Shown piece after piece: positions 29,480 to 39,411 of a stretch of DNA of 64,000 bases. Origin of the DNA: Allobranchiibius sp. CTAmp26 (GTDB lineage Bacteria > Actinomycetota > Actinomycetes > Actinomycetales > Dermatophilaceae). Position numbers and translations under genes: made by a program. The stretch's first letter is position 1. Every line of letters starts with the position of its first letter. The notes beneath the pieces were generated by a model. The model searched no databases. It worked only from the letters and a program-made list of their open reading frames with translations, and was not told where the DNA came from. The stretch spans positions 40,719 through 104,718 of the forward strand of contig NZ_JAGEKR010000004.1 of the NCBI RefSeq assembly GCF_017565405.1, read 5' to 3'.

Positions 29480-30388
29480 ATGAACGACCAGGCCGACCCG
29501 CTCAGCTCCGCCGCATCCCAGCTCGTGATCATCACCGGCATGTCCGGCGCGGGCCGCAGCACCGCGGCGAACGTGCTGGAGGACCGCGGGTGGTACGTGA
29601 TCGACAACCTGCCCCCGCAGTTGCTGGTCTCGATGGCGTCGCTCCTGGATCACGGCGGCGACGGTGACGACGACGGCTCCGACGTACGCCGGCTGTGCGC
29701 CGTGGTCGACGTCCGGTCCCGGACGTTCTTCACCGACTTCCGTGACGGCCTCGACCGGCTGCGGGCCGGCAACTACCGGCCCATCGTCGTCTTCATGGAC
29801 GCGACCGACGAGGCCCTGGTGCGCCGGTTCGAGTCGGTACGACGACCGCACCCGTTGCAGGGGGAGGGCCGGCTGCTCGACGGCATCGTGGACGAGCGGG
29901 TCGCGCTGCGCGACCTGCGCGCGGCGGCCGACGTCCTCATCGACACCAGCGGCCTCAACGTGCATCAACTGAGCACGAAGGTCCGCGAGATGCTCGGCGA
30001 CGACAACTCGCCCGACCTGCGGGTGGCGGTGATGTCGTTCGGCTTCAAGTACGGCATCCCGCTCGACGCGGACATCGTCTTCGACATGCGCTTTCTGCCC
30101 AACCCCTTCTGGAACCCCGACCTGCGCCCGTTCACCGGGCAGGACCGGGTGGTGTCCGACTTCGTCCTAGCGCAGTCCGGCGCCACGGAGTTCCTCGAGC
30201 GCGCCCTGGCCATGCTCGAACCGGTCTTCGCCGGGTACCGCCGGGAGGGGCGCAGTTACGTCACGCTGGCCGTCGGGTGCACCGGGGGCAAGCACCGCTC
30301 CGTCGCGATCACCGAGGCGCTCGCCGAGCGTCTCGGCACGGGCCGCACCCACGCCGTCACCGTGCACCGCGATCTGGGCCGGGAATGA
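29480..30388 (+). CDS. rapZ: RNase adapter/nucleotide-binding protein RapZ (YvcJ)
   Basis: 302-residue P-loop protein. Walker A GMSGAGRST lies at residues 20-28, followed by the family signature RGWYVIDNLPPQLL; the C-terminal domain shows SFGFKYGIPLDADIVFDMRF and GCTGGKHRSVAI, which are RapZ hallmarks. In E. coli RapZ delivers GlmZ small RNA to RNase E; in Gram-positives (YvcJ) the target is less clear, and it binds and hydrolyses nucleotides. ATG at 29480 follows AAGGAG by five bases, which overrules the longer upstream frame inside uvrC. It overlaps yvcK by ATGA. Confidence 0.95.
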   Translation: MNDQADPLSSAASQLVIITGMSGAGRSTAANVLEDRGWYVIDNLPPQLLVSMASLLDHGGDGDDDGSDVRRLCAVVDVRSRTFFTDFRDGLDRLRAGNYRPIVVFMDATDEALVRRFESVRRPHPLQGEGRLLDGIVDERVALRDLRAAADVLIDTSGLNVHQLSTKVREMLGDDNSPDLRVAVMSFGFKYGIPLDADIVFDMRFLPNPFWNPDLRPFTGQDRVVSDFVLAQSGATEFLERALAMLEPVFAGYRREGRSYVTLAVGCTGGKHRSVAITEALAERLGTGRTHAVTVHRDLGRE

Positions 30389-31419
30389 GTACCCCACGAA
30401 GCTCCTCGCCCAGCGGCTCGGATGCTTCGCGGGGACCCCGGCAGGACGCCACCCCACGCAGCTCCTATCCCGCGATCGCCAGGCCCGCCGTCGCCGCCCT
30501 GGGGGGTGGGCACGGACTGGCCGCGTCGCTGCAGGCGCTGCAGCTCGTCACCGACAAGATCACCGCGATCGTCACCGTCGCCGATGACGGCGGTTCGAGC
30601 GGCCGGTTGCGCGACGAGTTCGACATCCTGCCGCCCGGCGACCTGCGGATGGCGCTGGCCGCATTGTGCGACACCTCCGAGTGGGGACTGCAGTGGCGGG
30701 ACGCGCTGCAGCACCGGTTCGCCGGCGACGGCCCGCTCGGCGGGCACGCGCTGGGCAACCTGATCATCGCCTCGCTGTGGGATCTGCTCGGTGACCCCGT
30801 GGCAGGTCTGGACCTCGTCGGGCGACTGCTCGGCGCCCGCGGCAGGGTGCTGCCGATGGCCGGCGAGCCGCTGCGTATCGAAGCGAGCGTGCTCGGTGCC
30901 GATCCGAGCCGGCCCCACGAGGTCGTGGACGTCATCGGTCAGGTCGAGGTGGCCACCGCCCGCGGCCGGGTGCAGAGCGTGCGGCTACACCCCGACCCGC
31001 CCGCCCCCTGCCTGCCGGCCGTCGAAGCGGTCCAGCGCGCGGACTGGGTGATCCTCGGTCCCGGCTCCTGGTACAGCTCGGTGATGCCGCACCTGCTGGT
31101 GCCGGACCTGTGCCAGGCGCTCGTGCACACCGACGCGCGAAAGATGTTGACGCTCAACATGATGCGGCACGACGGCGAGACCCAGGATTTCTCCGCCTCC
31201 GACTACCTCGACGTGCTGACCGCGCACGCTCCCGAGCTGCGCCTGGATGTCGTACTCGCCGACGTGACGGTCGACGGTGAGGAGGCCGACCTGCTCGCCA
31301 CGGCCGCCGAGCGACTCGGCGCCCGGGTCGTCCGCGCCCCGGTGGCCGACACCGACATCCCGGGCACCCACGACCCGTTGCGTCTCGCGGCGGCGTACCG
31401 CGACGTTCTCGACGCGTAA
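30385..31419 (+). CDS. yvcK: Gluconeogenesis factor YvcK/CuvA (CofD-like)
   Basis: 344-residue CofD-superfamily protein that binds UDP-sugars and links carbon supply to cell-wall synthesis. The glycine-rich first strand [15 protein letters not shown], the [14 protein letters not shown] motif and [13 protein letters not shown] are all present. ATG at 30385 overlaps the rapZ stop as ATGA. The first 35 residues are a Ser/Pro-rich extension in which a TPRSS element occurs twice, encoded by two near-identical 20-base stretches at about 30391 and 30448. Order rapZ-yvcK-whiA is the conserved Gram-positive arrangement. Confidence 0.94.
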   Translation: MSTPRSSSPSGSDASRGPRQDATPRSSYPAIARPAVAALGGGHGLAASLQALQLVTDKITAIVTVADDGGSSGRLRDEFDILPPGDLRMALAALCDTSEWGLQWRDALQHRFAGDGPLGGHALGNLIIASLWDLLGDPVAGLDLVGRLLGARGRVLPMAGEPLRIEASVLGADPSRPHEVVDVIGQVEVATARGRVQSVRLHPDPPAPCLPAVEAVQRADWVILGPGSWYSSVMPHLLVPDLCQALVHTDARKMLTLNMMRHDGETQDFSASDYLDVLTAHAPELRLDVVLADVTVDGEEADLLATAAERLGARVVRAPVADTDIPGTHDPLRLAAAYRDVLDA

Positions 31420-31529
31420 GGCCCTCACCTGCACAAACGCGACACGCCGTACGACAGTGGGACTTCCGAGCGAAAAAGTGGGGCCCGCGACGGACCGAAC
31501 AGCCCGTGGCCGGTGCGAGAATGTCCCTC

Positions 31530-33630
<2,101 letters not shown>

Positions 33631-33635
33631 GCCCG

Positions 33636-34835
33636 ATGCGCACGATCAAGGATGTGGGTGATCTGCGCGGCAAGAAGGTGTTGCTGCGCAGCGACCTGAA
33701 CGTCCCGCTCGACAAGGACGGTGTCATCACCGACGACGGTCGGGTCCGGGCGTCGGTCCCGACCATCCAGCGGCTGACGGAGGCGGGTGCGCGGGTCATC
33801 GTGTGCGCGCACCTCGGTCGACCGAAGGGCGCGCCCGAGGCGAAGTACTCCCTGGCGCCCGCGGCGAAGCGGCTCTCCGAGCTGCTCGATGCGCCGGTGC
33901 CGCTCGCGCAGGACACGGTCGGACCCTCGGCGCACGCCACGGTGGACGCCCTGGGCGATGGCGACGTCGCCATGCTGGAGAACCTGCGGTTCAATCCCGG
34001 CGAGACGGCGAAGCAGGCGGCGGACCGCGCCGAGTTCGCAGACCAGTTGGCTTCTCTGGCAGACGTCTTCGTCAGTGACGGGTTCGGCGTCGTCCACCGC
34101 GAGCAGGCCAGCGTCTACGACGTGGCCGAGCGGCTCCCGCAGGCCGCCGGCGGACTGGTCGAGCAGGAGGTCGCGGTGTTGCAGCGCCTCACCCGGCCCG
34201 CGCGTCCGTACGCCGTGGTGCTCGGTGGCGCCAAGGTCTCCGACAAACTCGGCGTCATCGAAAACCTGCTGCAGCACGCCGACATGCTGCTCATCGGCGG
34301 CGGCATGGTCTTCACCTTCCTGGCCGCGCAGGGCCACGAGGTGGGCACCTCGTTGCTGGAGAAGGACCAGATCGACCGGGTGAAGGGCTATCTCGCGGAC
34401 GCCGAGAACAGGGGAGTGGACATCGTCCTGCCCGTGGACGTCGTCGCCGCCACCGCCTTCTCCGCGGATGCCGACCACGACCTGGTCGCCGCGGACGCGA
34501 TCCCGGCCGACCGGATGGGCCTGGACATCGGACCCGAGTCGGCGCAGCTCTTCGCGCGCAAGGTCGCCGGTGCCAAGACGGTCTTCTGGAACGGCCCGAT
34601 GGGCGCGTTCGAGATGGCGCCGTACGCCCCCGGCACCCAGACCGTCGCGCAGGCGCTGGTCGACGCGACGGCTGCCGGCACGTTCACCGTCGTGGGCGGC
34701 GGCGACTCCGCGGCCGCCGTACGGCAGGGCGGTTTCGCCGACGACGACTTCTCGCACATCTCGACCGGTGGTGGGGCGAGCCTGGAGTACCTCGAGGGCA
34801 AGACCCTGCCCGGTCTCGCCGTCCTGGAGGACTGA
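33636..34835 (+). CDS. pgk: Phosphoglycerate kinase
   Basis: Transfers phosphate from 1,3-bisphosphoglycerate to ADP. 399 residues, standard length. The N-terminal lobe shows [13 protein letters not shown] and CAHLGRPKG (substrate-binding Arg/His), with [15 protein letters not shown] further on; the C-terminal lobe has [11 protein letters not shown] and the nucleotide loop [11 protein letters not shown]. Position 4 of the usual DxFGxAHR element is Val, a common substitution. ATG at 33636 is five bases after the gap stop, and the longer frame inside gap is a shadow. Confidence 0.97.
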   Translation: MRTIKDVGDLRGKKVLLRSDLNVPLDKDGVITDDGRVRASVPTIQRLTEAGARVIVCAHLGRPKGAPEAKYSLAPAAKRLSELLDAPVPLAQDTVGPSAHATVDALGDGDVAMLENLRFNPGETAKQAADRAEFADQLASLADVFVSDGFGVVHREQASVYDVAERLPQAAGGLVEQEVAVLQRLTRPARPYAVVLGGAKVSDKLGVIENLLQHADMLLIGGGMVFTFLAAQGHEVGTSLLEKDQIDRVKGYLADAENRGVDIVLPVDVVAATAFSADADHDLVAADAIPADRMGLDIGPESAQLFARKVAGAKTVFWNGPMGAFEMAPYAPGTQTVAQALVDATAAGTFTVVGGGDSAAAVRQGGFADDDFSHISTGGGASLEYLEGKTLPGLAVLED

Positions 34836-34838
34836 CCC

Positions 34839-35645
34839 GTGGCCGATGCTCCCCCCACCCGCGTCCCGCTGATCGCCGGCAACTGGAAGATGAACCTGGA
34901 CCACCAGCAGGCGACCGTGCTGGTGCAGAAGCTGGACTGGATGCTGCGCGACAAGCGGCACGACTTCGCCGCGGTCGAGGTGGCGGTGATCCCGCCGTTC
35001 ACCGACATCCGTTCCGTGCAGACGCTGATCGACGGCGACAAGCTGAAGCTGAAGTTCGGCGCGCAGGACCTGTCCGCGCACGAGTCGGGTGCTTACACCG
35101 GTGAGATCTCCGGCCGCTTCCTGGCCAAGCTCGGCTGCAGTTACGTCGTGGTCGGGCACAGCGAACGCCGCGAGTACCACCACGAGGACGACTCGCTCGT
35201 CGCTGCGAAGGTGGCCGCCGCGTACCAGAACGGCGTGACGCCGCTGCTGTGCGTGGGGGAGTCCCTCGAGGTACGCCGCGCCGGCGAGCAGGTCGCCTTC
35301 GTGCTCGGCCAACTGGACGTCGCGCTGCACGGTCTGTCCGCCGAGCAGGTCCAGAGCATCGTGATCGCGTACGAGCCGGTGTGGGCCATCGGCACGGGCG
35401 AGGTCGCCACCCCCGAGGATGCCCAGGAGGTGTGCGCGGCGATCCGTGCCCGCCTGGCGCAGCTGTACTCCGACCAGGTCGCCTCGGCGGTCCGGGTGCT
35501 CTACGGCGGTTCGGTGAAGTCCGGCAACGTCGCGGCCATCATGGCCAAGGACGACGTCGACGGCGCGCTGGTCGGCGGGGCCTCGATCGATGTGGAGGAG
35601 TTCGCCACGATCTGCCGCTACCAGGCGCACGTCGGAGCGACCTGA
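34839..35645 (+). CDS. tpiA: Triose-phosphate isomerase
   Basis: Interconverts dihydroxyacetone phosphate and glyceraldehyde-3-phosphate; 268 residues, a TIM barrel. Catalytic residues sit in their usual motifs: Lys in AGNWKMN, His in VVVGHSERR, Glu in [11 protein letters not shown]; the phosphate-binding loops YGGSVKSGN and LVGGASID close the barrel. GTG at 34839, three bases after pgk. End of the glycolytic operon; secG follows after 112 bases with its own promoter-like sequence. Confidence 0.97.
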   Translation: MADAPPTRVPLIAGNWKMNLDHQQATVLVQKLDWMLRDKRHDFAAVEVAVIPPFTDIRSVQTLIDGDKLKLKFGAQDLSAHESGAYTGEISGRFLAKLGCSYVVVGHSERREYHHEDDSLVAAKVAAAYQNGVTPLLCVGESLEVRRAGEQVAFVLGQLDVALHGLSAEQVQSIVIAYEPVWAIGTGEVATPEDAQEVCAAIRARLAQLYSDQVASAVRVLYGGSVKSGNVAAIMAKDDVDGALVGGASIDVEEFATICRYQAHVGAT

Positions 35646-35690
35646 GCCTCGCCTGTCTCAGCCGGCGTGCGGGTGGCCCGCCGCCGACTG

Positions 35691-35698
35691 TGTAAAAT
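35691..35698 (+). promoter_or_regulatory. Candidate extended -10 promoter for secG-rbpA
   Basis: TGTAAAAT preceded by ACTG forms an extended -10 (TGTGTAAAAT), striking as the only A/T run in a GC-rich gap. It lies about 60 bases before the secG GTG. No convincing -35 is seen, as expected for an extended -10 promoter. Confidence 0.5.
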
Positions 35699-35757
35699 TT
35701 CCCACGGCCGCCCGTACCGGGTGGGTCTCCGCTCCATCGAAGGTGAGTTCCAGGCAC

Positions 35758-36000
35758 GTGGATGTCATCCGTATCGCCCTGCAGGTGATCGTCCTGCTGA
35801 CCAGTGTCCTGCTGGTGCTCCTGATCCTGCTGCACAAGGGGCAGGGCAGTGGACTGTCGGACATGTTCGGTGGCGGGGTCTCCTCCAGCCTCGGCGGGTC
35901 CTCGGTCGCGGAGCGCAACCTCAACCGCCTCACCGTCGTCGGCGGTACGTTGTGGATCCTGGCCGTGATCGGCCTGGGTCTCGTCGCTCGATTCAGCTAG
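35758..36000 (+). CDS. secG: Preprotein translocase subunit SecG
   Basis: 80-residue small membrane subunit of the SecYEG channel. Two membrane helices (residues 4-24 and about 55-76) flank the conserved cytoplasmic loop LHKGQGSGLSDMFGGG. GTG at 35758 matches the family N-terminus (VDVIRIALQVIVLLTSVLLV); the longer frame upstream is non-coding. Sits between tpiA and rbpA as in most actinobacteria; rbpA starts 11 bases on. Confidence 0.95.
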   Translation: MDVIRIALQVIVLLTSVLLVLLILLHKGQGSGLSDMFGGGVSSSLGGSSVAERNLNRLTVVGGTLWILAVIGLGLVARFS

Positions 36001-36010
36001 GGAGCCCCAC

Positions 36011-36361
36011 GTGGCCGGTGGTAATGCAATTCGAGGCAGTCGAGTCGGCGCCGGCCCCATGGGGGAGGCGGAGCGCGGCGACTCCGCTCCGCGCGTGACG
36101 GTGGCGTTCTACTGCGCCAACGGGCACGAGACACGGCCGAGCTTCGCCGAGGAGCCGGGGATGACCGTCCCCGAGACTTGGGACTGCCCGCGCTGCGGCC
36201 TGCCCGCCGGGCAGGACAAGGAGAACCCGCCGACGGCTCCGCGCGCCGAGCCGTACAAGACCCACCTGGCCTACGTGAAGGAACGTCGTAGCGACGAGGA
36301 GGGCGCCGTCATCCTCGACGAGGCGCTCGGCACCCTGAGGGGCCGCGGTCTGATCCGCTGA
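36011..36361 (+). CDS. rbpA: RNA polymerase-binding protein RbpA
   Basis: 116-residue actinobacterial transcription factor that binds sigma and core polymerase and stabilises open complexes at housekeeping promoters. The N-terminal tail NAIRGSRVGAGPMGEAERG is the form seen in Micrococcales; the core domain carries YCANGH and CPRCG, the Cys/His elements of the family, and the C-terminal segment (KTHLAYVKERRSDEEGAVIL) contains the basic linker and sigma-interaction region. GTG at 36011, 11 bases after secG; likely co-transcribed. Confidence 0.93.
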   Translation: MAGGNAIRGSRVGAGPMGEAERGDSAPRVTVAFYCANGHETRPSFAEEPGMTVPETWDCPRCGLPAGQDKENPPTAPRAEPYKTHLAYVKERRSDEEGAVILDEALGTLRGRGLIR

Positions 36362-36384
36362 TGTGATCTCTGCACCACCGAGTC

Positions 36385-36424
36385 TGGGGTCGTAGCGCGC
36401 TGTATAGAGCGCGCTACGACCCCA
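36385..36424. terminator. Perfect 17-bp palindrome, bidirectional terminator
   Basis: Arms TGGGGTCGTAGCGCGCT (36385-36401) and its exact complement (36408-36424) enclose loop GTATAG. It lies between the converging rbpA and AlkZ-like genes. A diverged copy of the same palindrome lies at 37651-37696 on the other side of the AlkZ-like gene. Confidence 0.8.
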
Positions 36425-36432
36425 CGCTCGTC

Positions 36433-37629
36433 TCAGAGCGACTGTTCGAGGGGTGTGCGGGCGGCAGGGGTGACGGCGGCGCCGTCGAGCCTGGCGTGCA
36501 GTCGGGCTGCGGCATCGTCGACGGCCGTACGCGCGTCCTCGCCGCGCTCGGCCACGATCACGGTGCGGATCTCACCGGACGGCGCGACGGCCCAAGATCC
36601 GATGATCTCCCCGTCCCACCAGAGGGTGGGGCCGATGTTGCCGGCGCGGTCGAAGATGCCTCGCGGATCGATGCCGAGGAACCAGTCGCGGTGTTTCCAT
36701 CCCATGGGCGTGGGGTCGAGGGCGGGTAGCAGCGCCGCCGTCGGCGGCGGGGGGTCGGTGTCGTCCGGGTCGTCCGGGTCCTCACCGGGGTCGCAGAGGG
36801 CGATGCCGGGTTGCCCGTGCAGGTCGACCTCCTCGATCGGAAGTCCTTGGAGAACGCGCGCGGTGGTGGTCTTGGTCCAGCCGGTCCACCACTGCAGGTC
36901 CTCGGCGGTGGCGGGTCCGAACCGGGCCAGCCACCGACGGGCGAGGTCGCCCTGTGCGTCCGCTTCGTCGACCGGCGGCAGACCGTGCGGCCACCAGGCC
37001 GTGGCCGGTTCCCACAGATGCTGGCGGCTGGTCCACGGTCCGGTCGGGGTGCTGCGCACGAGCCGTCCGTCCGCGCCCATCAGCGTGAGGACGGACGTGG
37101 TGAGGCGCTGTGGGGTCTCGGATGCCGTCCGGGCCGGTATGAGCGTCCGCAGCGACGGCACGTCGGACGCGAGCTCCGACCCGGTGGCCGCACCGCGCCC
37201 GACGAGCGCGTCCTCGACGTCGGCCTCCAGGTCGCGGATCCAGACGCCGAGGGCGTCCGGCTCGTTCGGGGCGGGCGGTTCTGTGCCGTTGCGGACCATC
37301 CGCGAGATCAGTCGACGACGCAGCGTCGCCGCCACCGACGCGGTCACTGCGGCCTGGATCATCGGCACGTCGTCGCGCGCCACGACGAACAGGGTGCGAC
37401 GCATCCCCATCCAGCGCACCAGGCTGCGCCGTTCGTACATCGCGTCGGACACCTCCGCGAGCGTCGTCCCGGCGCTGCGCGCGAGGACGGACAGGTAGAC
37501 GGACGCCGGATCGGTGGCGTGCAGCGCGACGAGCGCCCGTGTCACGTCCTCCGGGCCGGCCGCGTCCCCGGCGAGGTGGTGGCGCCGGACGAGCGCACGG
37601 CGGCGCGACCGTGCGGTGATCCTTCGCAC
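36433..37629 (-). CDS. Winged-helix DNA-binding protein of the AlkZ/YcaQ (HTH_42) family
   Basis: 398-residue protein of the family that includes the interstrand-crosslink DNA glycosylases AlkZ and YcaQ. It has three tandem winged-helix regions; recognisable stretches are LVALHATDPASVYLSVLAR near residue 40, RWMGMRRTLFVVARDDV near 80 and, towards the C-terminus, DWFLGIDPRGIFDRAGNIGP and TLWWDGEIIGSWA. In proven glycosylases the catalytic residues form a Gln-x-Gln or Gln-x-Asp triplet; here the corresponding position seems to be His-Ala-Thr, so activity is uncertain. GTG start at 37629. It is a one-gene unit with related palindromes at both ends and lies between the rbpA and pentose phosphate blocks. 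Confidence 0.78.
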   Translation of the reverse strand: MRRITARSRRRALVRRHHLAGDAAGPEDVTRALVALHATDPASVYLSVLARSAGTTLAEVSDAMYERRSLVRWMGMRRTLFVVARDDVPMIQAAVTASVAATLRRRLISRMVRNGTEPPAPNEPDALGVWIRDLEADVEDALVGRGAATGSELASDVPSLRTLIPARTASETPQRLTTSVLTLMGADGRLVRSTPTGPWTSRQHLWEPATAWWPHGLPPVDEADAQGDLARRWLARFGPATAEDLQWWTGWTKTTTARVLQGLPIEEVDLHGQPGIALCDPGEDPDDPDDTDPPPPTAALLPALDPTPMGWKHRDWFLGIDPRGIFDRAGNIGPTLWWDGEIIGSWAVAPSGEIRTVIVAERGEDARTAVDDAAARLHARLDGAAVTPAARTPLEQSL

Positions 37630-37650
37630 GCGGACCCCTCGCAGCTCAGA

Positions 37651-37696
37651 GTGTGGTGTCGTGGCGCGCCGTACAGAGCGCGCTACGACCCCACAC
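37651..37696. terminator. Imperfect palindrome related to the one at 36385
   Basis: Arms GTGTGGTGTCGTGGCGCGC (37651-37669) and GCGCGCTACGACCCCACAC (37678-37696) pair with one mismatch and one wobble. It sits directly after the pgl stop (minus strand), so it would end the pentose phosphate operon. It shares the sequence GTCGT-GCGCGC and loop GTA-AGA with the copy beyond the AlkZ-like gene. Confidence 0.75.
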
Positions 37697-37701
37697 TGGT
37701 C

Positions 37702-38454
37702 TCAGGAGGGCAGTTGCGACGCCGCGGCCGTGTCGAGCCACCAGATGGTGGCGTCGCTGCCGTGGGCTCCGCTCGCCGGGTAGTCCCACGGGTCGGCGCC
37801 GGAGGACGTGGCGTGCGCGACGGCCTGCGCCTTCTCCTCGCCGGACACCAGGAACCACACCTGCCGGGCAGCGTTGATCGCCGGGTAGCTGAGGCTGATC
37901 CGTAGCGGCGGCGGCTTGGGCGACTCACGCACCGGGATCGCGGAGGCGCCGGTGTCCCGCTGCGCCGGGTGCTGCGGGAAGAGCGAGGCGATGTGGGCAT
38001 CGGGCCCGACGCCGAGCATCAGCACGTCGAAGGCGGGCACGTCGGCGCTCGGTGCGGCGTACCGGGCGAGCTCCTGCGCGTACGCCGCGGCGCCCGCGTC
38101 GAGATCGTCACCGACGGGCCCGCCGGAGGGCGCCATCACGTGCACGTTGCCGTCCGGTACGTCGATGTGGTCCAGCAGGGCGTCCCGGGCCTCGACGTCG
38201 TTGCGGTCCTTGTCGCCGAGCGGGACGAACCGCTCGTCGCCCCACCAGAAGTGCACGCTCGACCAGTCGATCTCGGGTCCGTGCTGGTCGCGCAGGCCGG
38301 CGAGGGTGCCGCCGCCCATCGACCCGCCGGTGAGCACCAGGTGCGCGACGCCGCGCGCCCGTTGCGCCGCGACGATCTCCTCGGCGAGGCGTCGGGCGAC
38401 GGCGGCACTCAGGTCCTGCTTGGTGTCGTGGACGACGAACTGCGGTTCACTCAT
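37702..38454 (-). CDS. pgl: 6-phosphogluconolactonase
   Basis: Hydrolyses 6-phosphogluconolactone in the oxidative pentose phosphate pathway. 250 residues of the DevB/Pgl type, with LVLTGGSMGGGTLAGL near residue 40, the FWWGDERFVP motif and, later, GVGPDAHIASLFP. ATG at 38454 comes three bases after opcA. Last gene of the tkt-tal-pgi-zwf-opcA-pgl operon. The hairpin at 37651-37696 follows. Confidence 0.95.
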   Translation of the reverse strand: MSEPQFVVHDTKQDLSAAVARRLAEEIVAAQRARGVAHLVLTGGSMGGGTLAGLRDQHGPEIDWSSVHFWWGDERFVPLGDKDRNDVEARDALLDHIDVPDGNVHVMAPSGGPVGDDLDAGAAAYAQELARYAAPSADVPAFDVLMLGVGPDAHIASLFPQHPAQRDTGASAIPVRESPKPPPLRISLSYPAINAARQVWFLVSGEEKAQAVAHATSSGADPWDYPASGAHGSDATIWWLDTAAASQLPS

Positions 38455-38457
38455 CGG

Positions 38458-39411
38458 TCACCCTTTCGATCGGGAGGGTCGACGGCCGCCGGCGGCACCG
38501 GCGACCTGCGGCATGCCGACGACGAGGGCCTCGCGGTAGACGGCGTCGGCGTCCAGGCGACGCAACTCCTCGGCCAGGCACTCCGCCGTGTCGTAGCGGT
38601 GCAGGCTGACCACCTGGTCCGGCTGGTCACGCAGCGTCAGGCGCGCCGTGCGCTTCGACGCGCGGGTCAGCAGCAGCGGCCCACTGGCGCGGTCCAACTG
38701 CACGCTGTGGATCCCCGAGCCGCCGTCGCTCTTCGTGCGCTGCACGGGGCAGCGCAGTCGCGCCGCGAGCCACCCGGCGAGCAGGTCCGTGCTGGCCGAG
38801 TCGTGGGCGCCGCAGACGGTCACCGACTCCACCGACTCGTACGGCGGCTGGTCCAGTGCCGTGGCGAGCAGACCCCGCCAGCGCGTGGTTCGCGACCAGG
38901 CCATGTCGGTGTCCCCGGCGGCGTAGTGCTCCTGCCGTGCGAGCAGCGCCCGTGGGGGGTTGCCCGACTGGGACACGTCGGTGATCCGGCGGATCGCCAT
39001 CCGCCCGATCGGCGAACCGGCGACGTCGGTGTCGCAGACGCCGGGCCACCACGCGACGACGGGGGAGTCGGCGAGCATCAACGGCACAGCCACACTCTCG
39101 CTGTGCGAGGCCAGCTCGCCATAGAGTCGGCAGACGACGATCTCGCTCGCCCCGGCGTCCCCGCCCACGCGGATCTGCGCGTCCATCCGTGCCGCACCGC
39201 GACCGCCGGACCGGATCAAGGTGATGATCCGGCTCGGGTGCTGTCGGCTGGCCTCGGCCGCGGCGTCCAGGGCCTTCTCGGCGCCGTCCTCGTCGGTGAC
39301 GATCAGCAGCGTCATCACCCGGCCGAGCGCGACCGCGCCCACCGAGTTGCGAAGGGCGACAAGGCGCTTGCTCACCGCGCGGGTGTCGGTGTCCTCCAGG
39401 GTGACGATCAC
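38458..39411 (-). CDS. opcA: Glucose-6-phosphate dehydrogenase assembly/activator protein OpcA
   Basis: 317-residue partner required for G6PDH activity in cyanobacteria and actinobacteria. Recognisable stretches are VALRNSVGAVALGRVMTLLI at the N-terminus, ADSPVVAWWPG in the middle and RLTLRDQPDQVVSLHRY near the C-terminus. The start matters: GTG at 39411 gives MIVTLEDTDTRAVSKRL, matching the family N-terminus and overlapping the zwf stop as GTGA. An ATG at 39423 would add four residues and overlap more. It directly follows zwf, as expected for a physical partner. Confidence 0.93.
   Translation of the reverse strand: MIVTLEDTDTRAVSKRLVALRNSVGAVALGRVMTLLIVTDEDGAEKALDAAAEASRQHPSRIITLIRSGGRGAARMDAQIRVGGDAGASEIVVCRLYGELASHSESVAVPLMLADSPVVAWWPGVCDTDVAGSPIGRMAIRRITDVSQSGNPPRALLARQEHYAAGDTDMAWSRTTRWRGLLATALDQPPYESVESVTVCGAHDSASTDLLAGWLAARLRCPVQRTKSDGGSGIHSVQLDRASGPLLLTRASKRTARLTLRDQPDQVVSLHRYDTAECLAEELRRLDADAVYREALVVGMPQVAGAAGGRRPSRSKG

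Noticed and set aside
27172..29607. 811-codon antisense frame across uvrC
   Set aside because: Overlaps a fully motif-supported uvrC; composition typical of reverse-strand shadows.
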